The notes beneath the pieces are model-generated. The model did not search any database. It was given only the letters and a program-made list of their open reading frames with translations, and was not told the origin of the DNA. Shown here one piece after another: positions 37,101 to 46,645 of a stretch of DNA of 64,000 nt. Positions within the stretch are counted from its first letter, which is position 1. Each line of letters begins with the position of its first letter. The stretch spans positions 31,542,839 through 31,606,838 of the forward strand of contig OV121091.1 of NCBI GenBank assembly GCA_921293015.1, given 5' to 3'. This DNA comes from Phorcus lineatus (Eukaryota > Mollusca > Gastropoda > Trochida > Trochidae). The position numbers and the translations under genes were made by a program.

Positions 37101-38522
37101 GTCCATGCATACACATGTTTGATTTGGAATTTTTTATCTAAAAATGGCTCATACAGTAGAAATGTTGTACATATTACAACAATCAAATTATCTTTTCCCT
37201 AGTACATCAATGATAAATGGCCCCAAAAAGCATTGACACTGACAATGGCATTATAAAAAATTCAAATATCCAGGCTTACACATGTACAAATCAGATTTTC
37301 ACTTTTCTTTATTGTTTTGGGTGACTTGATGCAACTCAATTGTTATGATACATTATCTTAAAGTATCTTATTAACATCATTGTCAAAATTTCGGTTGGTT
37401 TGCCATACACCTTATATTGGACTACCTTTCCAAAACAAAGCGTTAAAACAGCTGTGCTATCTGATAAGCTTGTCAATATTTGATGTTACCAGACCAGTAA
37501 CGTCAGCCGTGTTTGCGGGATCGGACAAGGTTGTGTCGGGGAGTGATGACCGCACGGTGAAGGTGTGGGACCTGCGCAACATGCGCTCTCCTCTCTCCAT
37601 CATCAAGACAGACTCTGCCATCAACAGGTGGGTACACAGATTGATTCAGATTGTCAACCATCCATTTGTTCAGATAGTCAACCATCTATTGATTCGGAAA
37701 GTCAGCATTCCATTTGCTCAGTCAACCATCCATTTGTTCAGATAGTCAACCATCTATTGATTTGGATAGTCAGCCATCCATTTGCTCAGATAGTCAACCA
37801 TCTATTTATTCAGATAGTCAACCATCCATTTGTTCAGATAGTCAACCCCCCATTGGTTCACATAGTCAACCATCCATTGATTCAGATAGTCAACCATCTA
37901 TTTATTCACATATTCCACCATCTTTTTATCAGAAAGTCAACAATCCATTTGTTCAGATAGTCAACCACCCATTTGTTCAGTTTGTCAACCATCCATTGAT
38001 TCAGATTGTCAACCATCTATTGATTCAGATAGTCAGTCATCTATTGAGTCATATAGTCAGTCATCTATTTTTTTCAGATAATCAGCCATTAAACAAAACA
38101 AAAAACTCCAAAAATGTAATGTTACTTAGTATTTGATGTCTAACACACTAATTTCATTGAAGGGTTAGGGTTAAAGAGATAGGTTTGCTTCATTTACTCT
38201 ATGTTCAACAATTTGCAAACATCATCAATTCGATTTACTCGACAATGTTAGAACTACACTGTCTATTTTATCCTCAACTTTCAGACTGGCAGTCTCCCAG
38301 ACCCAGAACATCATCGCCATCCCCCATGACAACCGCCATATCCGACTCTTTGATATTAACGGGGCTCGCATCGGTCGTCTTCCTCGTAGTAACAGGCAGG
38401 GCCACAGTCGAATGGTTTGTTCGGCAACTTTTGCGGATGAAAACCCCACTTGCAACCTTTTCTCGTGTGGTTTTGATCGTCAAGTGCTGGGCTGGCATGT
38501 AAACGTCCAAATCAAGGAGTAA
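25107..38522 (+). CDS. WDR37: WDR37, WD40-repeat protein
   Basis: WDR37 is a conserved animal WD40 protein; in mammals it partners PACS1/PACS2, and missense variants cause a multi-organ syndrome. Ten coding exons join in phase: 25107-25261, 31901-31971, 33080-33190, 33867-34052, 34470-34654, 34872-34932, 35936-36121, 36906-37044, 37493-37627 and 38285-38522 (1467 nt, 488 residues plus stop; human is 494). The basic N-terminus is followed by a predicted coiled-coil ([27 protein letters not shown]), then the signature [18 protein letters not shown]. The seven-bladed propeller includes [75 protein letters not shown] and [15 protein letters not shown]. An acidic linker ([17 protein letters not shown]) sits between blades 2 and 3. 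The start has A at -3. In human, ARIFSIETG reads as ALLWSIETG, so one WD dipeptide is lost there. Confidence 0.97.
26535..26950 (+). repeat. Dispersed repeat with GTCCGTCTGTC motif (family not assigned)
   Basis: The segment starts TACCCTGCCATGAAGTG, continues with GGTTTGAATTTTGTGCG and TGCATGCATGCATGCG, and then GTCCGTCTGTCTATCC. This arrangement is typical of a repeat class widespread in invertebrate genomes. The right border is not clear. Confidence 0.35.
27250..27702. mobile_element. MITE-like element with terminal inverted repeats, copy 2
   Basis: This is homologous end to end with 5181-5657. Its ends are AAAGAGCCACTCCATGA and TCACGGAGTGGCTCTTT, inverted repeats with one mismatch over 17 bp. 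TA flanks both sides if the ends are taken as AAGAG..CTCTT, which would fit a TA-target family such as Tc1/mariner derivatives. It lies in WDR37 intron 1. Confidence 0.78.
27778..28148 (+). mobile_element. tRNA-derived SINE with LINE-like 3' tail, copy A
   Basis: The head GTGCGTAGCTCAGTTGACC contains an RNA polymerase III box A (TAGCTCAGTTG). A conserved ~300-bp body follows. The 3' end reads GAGCGCCTTGAGCATGC and GTGCGCTACATAAATACC, then TTATTATTTTATTATTATTA. Tails of this type match the 3' ends of CR1/L2-type LINEs and resemble the end of the LINE fragment at 6006-6930, as expected if the LINE machinery mobilised the SINE. A second copy (head and part of the body) lies at 31530-31695 in reverse. 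Confidence 0.8.
29962..30192 (+). repeat. Tandem repeat, 77-bp unit, three copies
   Basis: The copies begin with CACAGCTCTA at 29962, 30039 and 30115 (periods 77 and 76). Each contains GACCCTTCAGCC or a close variant, TAAAATAGATGAGGCA, and GAGCTGCAGA. Divergence rises in the third copy. The array is in WDR37 intron 1. Confidence 0.85.
31441..31480. repeat. Perfect stem-loop, 15-bp arms, 10-base loop
   Basis: The left arm AATTATGGTTTTGTT (31441-31455) and right arm AACAAAACCATAATT (31466-31480) pair perfectly around TTTCCGAAAT. It is intronic in WDR37 and was seen directly in the sequence. No function is assigned. Confidence 0.85.
31530..31695 (-). mobile_element. tRNA-derived SINE fragment, copy B (reverse)
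   Basis: The reverse complement matches the 5' half of the SINE at 27778: GAAGTTCAGCA-like, CATGGCTTGCCGGA, GTGGGTTACC, GAGTTTGAAGGG and GGTGTC-CCTTRGGCAAG all occur in the same order. It lacks the 3' tail and much of the box A head. Confidence 0.72.
32761..32950 (+). other. Candidate cassette exon in WDR37 intron 2, built on a 33-bp tandem repeat
   Basis: TTTCTAG before 32761 and AA|GTAAGT after 32950 resemble splice sites. The open frame joins in phase to exon 2 (t|tt). It encodes an 11-residue repeat, seen three times as [20 protein letters not shown] and DLEFYDSHF, then [16 protein letters not shown]. Splicing on to exon 3 would shift frame and stop quickly, and using the next GT gives an in-exon TAA. 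It could be a stop-introducing exon, an alternative end or simply a repeat. Confidence 0.3.
35405..35690 (+). mobile_element. tRNA-derived SINE (TCACC-tailed family), copy 2
   Basis: The reverse complement of 2671-2926 is seen here: CACGCAGTCAGGTTTGGGTG, then GCGCAGTACCACCCATGG, GTTGCGGGCTTTC and AAAGCGGCGTTAAAC. It ends in CACCTCACCTCACCTCACC. The tRNA-like head is missing, so this is a 5'-truncated insertion. It lies in WDR37 intron 6. Confidence 0.85.
37641..38090 (+). repeat. 24-bp minisatellite in the last WDR37 intron, about 19 units
   Basis: The unit is GTCAACCATCCATTTGTTCA plus GATA, with an alternate form containing CCATCTATTGATT. One 20-bp unit occurs near 37720. The array begins about 13 bp after the exon 9 splice junction (37627) and fills most of the 657-bp intron. 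Because 24 is a multiple of 3, long frames stay open across it (37565-37960 and 37714-38136); these are artefacts of the repeat. Confidence 0.92.
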
Positions 38523-38557
38523 AGCGAAACATTGTTCCTTTTGTGAGAAATAGCTTG

Positions 38558-38563
38558 AATAAA
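38558..38563 (+). terminator. Proximal poly(A) signal AATAAA for WDR37
   Basis: AATAAA sits only 36 bases after the WDR37 stop. If used it would give a very short 3' UTR; the distal signal at 39728 is the more usual position. Confidence 0.3.
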
Positions 38564-39727
38564 ACTGTTAAGGTTACAAAGTGAAATTCAACAGTAAGTT
38601 TTAGTGAAACTCGATGAAAATGTTGATCTATGAAGATGTGATTCAAAACCTTGTCCTTATTGTTGTGTTGATGTTGAGCCAAGGATTAGTGTTGAACTAT
38701 TTCTTATGTAGAAGGTTTTCATGTCAACATTCAACCCAATCATACGAAAATATCTTACAAAACCTGGCACTGTTGACACATTCTAACAGTGAATAACATG
38801 GCTGATGTATCATGGATAACTTTGTTATGGTAGAATGAGGTTTACAAATACTCGGAACTTGTTTGAAGTCAAGAACCTGGAGGTTCAAGGCTTCTCTAAA
38901 GCGTTGTAGAAGTTGAGGCCATGATGATTAAGTTAAATCAAGGATATGGAACTTCTTAATTCAGGCAGTTTTGATTCTTATGGTGTTAAGAAGAAAATCA
39001 TCACTTACTGGAAAGATAAAGAAGATTTTTACACATAATATTTTTCTTTGTTCCTTAAATTATATGTGCAATATTAAACAACAAGAAAATATGATATTGA
39101 TGAGTCTACAGCTTAAATGATGTTGAATGCAAATATATATATTGTTTTTGATTAAAGGTTAATTATTGATTTATTTCAGCAGTTATGAAAACAATTGTTA
39201 TTTTTTCACTAAATATTATCTCTAGAAAACTGTATGGTTAAGAGTTTGTTTTCCATTTGTTTAGGTATTTTCCAAATAGAATGTTCTTTATTTTCCAAAT
39301 AACTTGTAATCTATCTTTCTCAAATTGTCAAGTGTTAATATCAAGCTTATACTTGTTTGGGATATTTCAGGTCAAGTTGTGATTTCATATTATATTGTAT
39401 ATAGTGTTGTTGAATTGTATAAGGTGTATCCAAAATTTGCTTATTTGTTTGTGTTAATTATTTACCATTTCAAAACCCAAATGTATGAAAAACAATTTTG
39501 TTGTTTTGACATGTAAAGATTTGTTTTGGTTCATTTATTAACATCCCAAGTGTTTGACAAGTAAAGCAAACAGGTGAAAGAAGGTTTTTATAGTTATTGG
39601 TATATGAAGTATGCAAAGGTTTGTAGCTACTTTTCTTGGTTTTGCTGTACAAATTAGTTCAGTTGTTTAAAATGTATATTTGTAACAGTTTTGTGCATGC
39701 ATTTCCTTTAATAATTCCAGCATTGGA

Positions 39728-39733
39728 AATAAA
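39728..39733 (+). terminator. Distal poly(A) signal AATAAA for WDR37
   Basis: AATAAA lies 1.2 kb after the stop, within AT-rich untranslated sequence with no conserved coding region. This would make a 3' UTR of about 1.2 kb. Confidence 0.4.
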
Positions 39734-41459
39734 TACTTTAATTCTCATGTATAGAAACTTCAACACAATCTTTACGTAATGCTTTACAGCAATTCTTTTT
39801 CCGAAGGAATTGTAAGAAGTTACTAGCATCATAAATACCCAGATCAGGAACCTCTTTAATTAAAAAATGGGCAACCTCTGCCGGCTGGTGAGAAACTTCT
39901 TGGTATATTTTCAATGACGTTTCATGTGTATCTATCTCAATTAAAACCATTATCAGGTAATAGGTTTTTGTTTGAGACCAGTTTGGGTTTCACACTCTTA
40001 TGAATATGTCATGACCTTGTATTTGAAAAAGTGATGTGTAAATGATATCAACTAAATGGGTTCACACAAAAAATACTCAGGGCGATGAACACAGAAGGGT
40101 GAGTTGGGACAGTCCCTTTTATTCCTCGCTTTCCACGATTTAATTTACAATTTATTGATAGCTTATTATTCATCAATTAAAAAGGACTTTCCATTGTTTA
40201 AGAAGGTTTTGATAGTGTCAAAGTCAAAGATTGTGACATTCAAATATAATTTTAAGAAATGATATTAATTTTGAATTCACTTCTGTTAATTTGTTATAAG
40301 GAATTAACAATATATTTGAAGCAGTTTTGCGATGAATTAACTGATATCACAGGTGGCAGGGGATATGTGTTTACAATACAAGTGCATAGTAAGGATCTCG
40401 AGAGTCTGCATAATGCTATATGATGCTTTCAGGAATCATTTTATAGTTTGTTGTCAGGAAGTTTTAAGTAATGCTCTCCTATAAATGTTCCCACAATAGC
40501 CAGGTTCCCTGGGCTGAATGGTGACCAGTGAGTAAGTCGAACAGCAGATTGTCTAACTATTGGCCCAACTAATAGCATGTTAGTTAGAGAGCACTTTACA
40601 AAACTTGTATACTGGGATGAGCAACACTAATGGCTGTCAATGTGAACCTTGTCTATGCATGTGATACAATTTCTGAGTGAGTCGTTCATGGACTGGAGGC
40701 CCCAGTTTTATGTATTCTTTGCAGATTACCTCCCTTTGACTGCATTGAGATTCTAAGGCTATGCTTGATTCATTTAAGCGGTGATACGCCGTTCCCATCC
40801 CCTGGTCTATTTAAGAAATTAATTCGCTCTACCCCAATGTGTTGTGTAATAAAGTATAATTTTGCCCTGAACCATTATAGTTTAAGCACGAGGAAGGTAT
40901 CAAATAAACACCTTGTTTTTTGAAAAAATTTACTTTTACAAACTTGTGTCGTTCGATCATGCAGTGCAGGCCATATTGTCCGTATAAGGCTTATCATGTG
41001 GTTAGCATTCCACAAATAATGGGTATGGTTTGTTTTGGAAGCGTGTTGGTGGATTGAATCCGGACATTTTGATTTGCTACTGTCAAAAACGTGGAAAGTG
41101 ATGCTTTAATCTCCTAAATAAGCAGACTGTTGGGTCTGTACACTGTGATTTACTTACTAAATAGGTTGATGGTATTACATCAAACCTGGTAAAGACGGTT
41201 AATGTAAACCAACATCACAGTGCAACGGGGCACCTTGACCTTAAAGTGAAACAACGCGGTCACTCGACAGTCGACAAGCATTTGCTTTCCATACTTCTCT
41301 CTGGTAGATAAAACTTGATGATTCGAAACTACTCTCTGTTAAATGAAACATTATTGCCAAAATCTCCAATATGAAAAATATTGGTCGGCATAAGCCATGT
41401 TGATCGATAGAACCGAGATGAAAGGTTACCATGGACGTGTCATCACAAGGGGGAAGAGG

Positions 41460-41560
41460 GGAAATAACGTCATTCAATAGTTACGTCATGCCTATTGTCA
41501 ATAAAGTGATTTGCCGCTCTCGTCATTTCCGAAGGCGTACGCACCGGGTTACCAATCAAG
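41460..41560. promoter_or_regulatory. CpG-rich stretch with CRE-like and CCAAT motifs
   Basis: AACGTCA (41466-41472) and TTACGTCA (41481-41488) are CRE-like, and CCAAT lies at 41552-41556. The surroundings have many more CG dinucleotides than the flanks (GGCGTACGCACCGGGTT). This looks like an animal promoter, but no known gene adjoins it. Open frames run both ways across it (plus from 41431, minus from 41477), neither of which I recognise. Confidence 0.3.
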
Positions 41561-42504
41561 CATAGCCTATAACAATTCAGTTCTTAGTATTCATAGTTTG
41601 AATGTAAATAGCTCGGCCATATCCTTCATCCTTTTGTGGTTAGGATTTTATTTATATATTATGTAAGTAAGGATTCCATTAGATGCAATGTGTCCGTCAT
41701 TTGCACATTCTATTCCTGTGTGAAATTATTTAATTGAATATTCATTTTCTTTATCATGTTTTTTCTTTCATTTATTTGTTTTCTATATTAAAATAATGTG
41801 TTTAGATTAAATCAAAAGTCGTTTACTCTGCATTTTGTTTCTAAGAAGGTTATACACACATGTACATACATTTTTCAGAGCAAATACTCTTTAAAGACAT
41901 TTTCTAATCAGTTTCCTACTAGCTCTTGTTTTTATTACTGTCATTCCTTTTGTATGATTATATTTGTTTTCAGAAAGGCTCAATTTAAGTTTCTATTTGT
42001 TTTCAACAATTCTCAATATTCCAATAACATTTCTTTATATTACGATAAAACTCCTTTGAGCTGTTGATTCAGATATGTTCATTGAATCGGTATCTGAAAT
42101 AACTTGTAGTCTTCATTCATGTTGGACAAGCATTTTTGAGACTGAACAGCAAGCACTTCTAAAAAAAATTCAGTTTTTAGGATTTGTAGTCACCAAAAAA
42201 AACCAAAATGCTTAATGAAATAGCTGAAAAATTTTCAACTGACTTACCACAAATAGGGTAGCTTGGTTGACACTGTTTGGATCACTGTCATGTATTAGAA
42301 ATGCAAGTCATTTAGATAATATACAAAGGTAAAAATTTTATTTTTTGTATCACATGATCTTCAAAAGTACAAATTCTTGTATTTTTAAGAGTTGGAGTTC
42401 CCTGCAGGATTTGAACCAACACATAAGAGTTGGACAAAACTGCCAGCAATTATTGTACCAACAGCTTTCTACATGACCTCCAGAATTTGTACTGTTGCAG
42501 ATAG

Positions 42505-42668
42505 TGTGAGGATGACGTTGTTATAGTGAATAATTCTAGTATTGATGAATTTGGTTCAGTTTCCCCAGTAACTGTTGACCTCCTCAAACAGAAATCGTCT
42601 CGGAAGACGGAAGCAATATTATCCTCTACTGGGACCTTTTATATCCTTGGCAAACTTTTAGACATATA
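42505..42668 (+). other. Unassigned coding-like ORF (possible terminal exon)
   Basis: A frame from about 42505 to the TAA at 42666-42668 reads DVVIVNNSSIDEFGS, then VTVDLLKQKSSRK and TGTFYILGKLLDI, with varied, protein-like composition. It follows an acceptor-like GTTGCAG (ending 42500), though the first codon after that site in this frame is TAG. With the promoter-like stretch at 41.5 kb and AATAAA at 43087-43092 it could be part of a small unknown gene. The family is not recognised. Confidence 0.25.
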
Positions 42669-43270
42669 ATGGCAATCATTTTAATGTCATTATATAAGTT
42701 AGTAAAGAAAATATATTATTTATAATTTCAACATTTTCATATATCCTTTGATATTTTTGCCCAGAATATATACAGGAACAAGTCCAGAGTAGCCTAATTG
42801 TTTGCTTCTGTAATTCAAACATTGTCTTGAAAAAAATAGACCTAGGCTGCGTTACCAGGAGTTGTTTCATAATTTGTTCTTTTGGAAAGGATTTGTTTTG
42901 GATCGGATGATAAGAAGATAGGTCAAAGTTTTGATGTTTGTTTTTACTTGAAGCTTTGAGGTACTGTAGATTTCAAGTATTGTTATTACTTATGTATACT
43001 CACAATAAATGCACAAAGATGGCGGTGCTGAATATGTATATGTACATTGTGTAGGAATGAGCCACTCCTGTAGAGAACGTTCTACAAATAAAACGTGCAC
43101 ATGAGTTCTTGTAGTTTGTCTTCATGTTTTTTGTATTAAGCCATTTAAAGGGACATTTGCTTACAAAATTAAGAACCTGCTAGTCTTGCTAATTTTATGT
43201 TCAATGGTTGTGAAAAAAAAGAATAAGAAACAATGGTAACTTTGATGCAAAGATTTTATTGACTTTATAA

Positions 43271-43291
43271 CTTCTGTTATGTAAACAGAAG
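43271..43291. repeat. Stem-loop, 8-bp perfect arms
   Basis: CTTCTGTT (43271-43278) and AACAGAAG (43284-43291) pair around ATGTA. It is next to TTTATT at 43255-43260, which is AATAAA on the minus strand. It may be chance or a feature near a distal ADAR 3' end. Confidence 0.45.
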
Positions 43292-45724
43292 TGAAGGATG
43301 AGTAACCACGCCAATGACATCTTTCACAATTCAATCTTCATCTTTCATGAATGGCATTTATATATAAAAGAAATAACAAAAATACAACTATTACAACTTA
43401 CAAGCTAAAAATATGGAAGAAAATTATTGATTAAGTTTTTCTTCTTATTTTGATATTTTACTGAGACACAGTAACTATTTTTAAATGAAAAAAAAACCCC
43501 GTCAACTCATCATAAAACTAAATTGCATTAAAAGAAAGTTTTAACGTAAAACATCATTTGTGATACCACTTTTTCAACAAAGTTAAATTATGAAACATAT
43601 TCAAATGACAAACTAAGACGTATTATAGCACATGATTTATTAATAAAAAACTTGTAGATAACATGTCTCTCCCCATCTCACAAAACATTCTCTGATAGTT
43701 TAAATGAATTAGTATAGCTATTGAATTTCACATCATAATTTAAAAGGAGAACAATTTCAGTAAAGATAGTGCATTTTTTTTTTTTTAAAAGTCACAGACT
43801 TAAGCATATGACTTATATCAAAGATGTGTTAAGGCTTTCAAAACTACATTCAATTTTCATTTTAATTTTCATGTTTAACGGAAAAAAAATATTGTAAATA
43901 ATTCAAAATATAAACTTCAAAAGGATAAATATTAAGAGTATATCTCCTATTTTCCCCCAAGAAATGGCAATCTAAAAATTACCAATATTAGACATTGTAG
44001 TAAATTCAAGCTCTACTAAAGAACAAGCAAACAAACACAAAACCATGGAAAAAGCTGAAGCTATGAAGTTTGATAACACTGAAAATATAACAAAGTAAAA
44101 TCATGAGCAACGGAAACAATGCTGAATGTTTGACATTAAATTCTTAAAGGTCCATCAACCTTCATTCAAAAGTTTTCTCAACTCTATAATATTTTCTTAT
44201 GTACATCTCTAAACTATGTCCAGGGCACTCTCTACCTATGTCAGATGTAGTGTCTAAATTCTATTTTTCTGTGGTTTAAATGTGACCCAAGTTAAGATAA
44301 AATCTAATTTTAGATTTTCTACAAAGTTAAAGAGCAGTTCATTTATGAGGTTTCACTTCAGCTAGCAAAATTCTAGAAACAGTTTACAGAGCTTGTTCAA
44401 CAATGGCTCAACTATAATTAAGTGCGATGAGAAACAAATACAAGCAGCAATCTCAAAAACATGTATTTTCAGAAGGAATTAAAGTTCAAGGAGAACGGTA
44501 ATACACCTCCACTGATCTGCAAACAAGTAACCTTAGTGTGTTAGTAAAGCCTTTCCTTGTCAGAAGAGGTGCAGCAAGAAAACTTGCAATGTTGAAGTTG
44601 TTTAGTGTCCTCTTTATCAATATCTACTTTCCTTGGCAATGGCAGCTTGGCTGGCTAGATTCTTAGTTTGTTTGATGACACAGATATCATCAGATTGAGG
44701 ATGGACTTCTTTCGAGGAGACATTAAGAATGGTATACTGTTAAGAAAGATTAGAACTAGGCTGTTGTCGAGACAGATTAGTTCATTGAGGAACACTCGCA
44801 GAAAATTGACGAAGAATTATCAAAACAATAATGAACTCATTCCTTGATGAAAGGCGAAAATTAAAAAACTCTTTCAAAAGACATCACTAAATTTCAGCTT
44901 CCCTCATACCAACATAAGACATATACAATTTCTTACAATCAATGTCAGAAGAAACTATAAAATCTATGAATTTGTGAAAAAAGTTTACTTAAAACAACAA
45001 ATATTCATGTTTCCTCTGTAGAGTTCAAAGGCCATATTCAATTAGGAAATGAATAAGTGATTTGACATACATAACAAAATATTGTAAACAAGACAACAAA
45101 CAGCTACATCTACATCAGGACTCGTAATGAGTACTAATGACTATAGAATGATTGAACAATGAGTGAAGTATCAAACAAGTCCTATTTGACAAGGTTTATT
45201 AATTTCTCATGTTAATATACACATGGCAGAAACTCCAAGGCCACTAGAAAAATATACAGAGTTTCAAATTGGTAAACCATCATTTCGTTATTAAAATATT
45301 GAATCAACTGTGGCTGTCTGTAGCTAGAGAGACTGGTGCTTTCACTGCCACATAAAATACACTATTTGCGATTTCATAATCAACTGAAATTGAGCTTATA
45401 CATAATAACAATGTGGGATTACTTTGCTGCTGAGAAATTTTAGTAAAATCATTTTGATTATCAGATGACTATTCATATTGTTTTTCTCAATTCACAATTT
45501 TAAAATTCATTTCATATAGAGATTTATTTTCAAGTTAAACCCTTGACCTGTTGCTGTGTTAAAATCATTTGATTTGACAAGAAAGGTGGATTTTATGTCT
45601 GCTTCAGATCAATGTTGAGTCACTTTTATCTGCATCAAAGGATGTTCTTTTAAAAACATATTATTATATCAAGCTTAACATTTTTTTCTAAATGAACTTT
45701 AAAACAAGAAATAACATGAATAAG

Positions 45725-45730
45725 TTTATT
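45725..45730 (-). terminator. Candidate ADAR poly(A) signal (AATAAA on minus strand)
   Basis: TTTATT on the plus strand gives AATAAA about 135 bases after the ADAR stop. Others follow further on (for example at 43255-43260), so the 3' UTR length is uncertain. Confidence 0.3.
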
Positions 45731-45864
45731 CAGCTCGGGAATGTTTTGCAATTTTCCAGACAAGCAGGTAGAGAGTCTAACTATGAAAATTCAATCACTC
45801 ATTTGATTGCTGCAGATTAGAAGCAAAATCCCCAATTTCTAGGCATAAACCTGCATTTGTTCAC

Positions 45865-46385
45865 TCAACTTGAGACAAGCTCAAACTGATCGAGCTCTAC
45901 AGGCTTGCTAACCCAGGAGCCGAGACCGCTCTTCTGGAATGCTTGGAACAATTGCTGTTTGGCCAACTGGTAGTCCATTACTGCTGCCTTGGCCTCAGAG
46001 TACAGTTTTGGACGAGTCGTGACAGTCTGGCTTGTGACAGACCGGATATGGCCGTAAAGTTTGTCAAAATGTTGGAACAAGGATTGCTTGCTGACGCGAG
46101 ACATGGTACCCTGTTCTGTCTTGCCAGTTGTTGCATTGATGATCTCCAAGCTCTCATCACCAAGACACCAGTTGACGCTGAAATTTGGAGCTTTCCCTGG
46201 CTGCCGTGACTCTGGGTTGGAGATGCCGCTAAGGAACGGTTTGTTGAGCATGAAAGGCGCAAAGATGTTGTCGATGTGGCTGATACGAGCATACATGGCG
46301 CGGGAAAGATGGTCGCCATGGTACAAGCTGCCCAACACGATGCTGTCGATGTAGATGGGCTCCACAAAGTGACTCAGGAGGGAAC
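45865..46385 (-). CDS. ADARB1: ADAR2-type double-stranded RNA adenosine deaminase, terminal coding exon
   Basis: ADAR enzymes deaminate adenosine to inosine in double-stranded RNA. This exon encodes about 173 C-terminal residues of the deaminase domain, ending at the TGA at 45867-45865. The acceptor TTACAG ends at 46386, and the exon starts by completing a split glycine codon (g|gt) before SLLSHFVEPIYIDSIVLG. It continues SLYHGDHLSRAMYARIS, NKPFLSGISNPESRQPGK, APNFSVNWCLGDESLEIIN and ATTGKTEQGTMSRVSKQSL. The end carries inositol-hexakisphosphate contacts known in human ADAR2: Y and K in LYSEAK, Y and K in DYQLAK, W and K in GSWVSKP, and the following D. Similarity to ADAR2 (LYHGDHLSRAM, DQF) exceeds that to ADAR1, though SVNWCL and WVSKP are ADAR1-like. 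The zinc-site exons (HAE, PCG) were not found in the window. Confidence 0.95.
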
Positions 46386-46404
46386 CTGTAACACAAAACT
46401 GTGG

Positions 46405-46645
46405 TCATTAGGACGTGGTCTGTTCTTATCTTAGAATAGACTATAAAAAAATTACTGTACATTACAAGAACATTGTGATAAGGAGGACTGTTCTGATATT
46501 GAAATAGACCATACATTAAAAGAACATTGTGATAAGGACGTGGACTGTTCTGCATATCATGAAATAGACCATATAATACAAGAACATTGTGTTTAGGCTG
46601 CGGTCTGTTCTGATCTGAAGGAACGACCTTCAATACAAGAACATA
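46405..46645. repeat. Degenerate tandem repeat, ~57-65-bp unit, four copies, beside the ADAR exon
   Basis: Each copy contains CTGTTCT, a following AATAGAC or variant, ATTACAAGAACATTGTG or a variant, and AAGGACGTGG. The array starts about 20 bp from the ADAR acceptor, inside the intron. It keeps minus-strand frames open (46229-46633), a repeat artefact. Confidence 0.75.

Larger units (their letters stand above)
39760..45724. other. Region between convergent WDR37 and ADAR; no recognised gene
   Basis: WDR37 ends from the left and the ADAR transcript ends from the right somewhere in this ~6-kb interval. The AT-rich sequence holds a CpG-rich promoter-like stretch (41200-41560), a coding-like short ORF (42505-42668) and a worn tRNA-like segment. 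The right part (43250-45860) is very A-rich and may be ADAR 3' UTR on the minus strand. Confidence 0.4.

Noticed and set aside
37565-38136. Two plus-strand open frames (131 and 140 codons) with IVNHPFV / SQPSICSD repeats
   Set aside because: They are produced by the 24-bp minisatellite, whose unit is a multiple of three, and they overlap WDR37 exon 9 in wrong frames.
42395-42495. Possible tRNA gene on the minus strand (GGTTCAAATCC box B)
   Set aside because: Box B is perfect, but the T stem is poor, box A is weak and the length does not fold to a proper cloverleaf; more likely a worn tRNA-derived repeat.
45943-46354. Plus-strand and alternative minus-strand frames across the ADAR exon
   Set aside because: They overlap the clear ADAR deaminase frame and show no family match.
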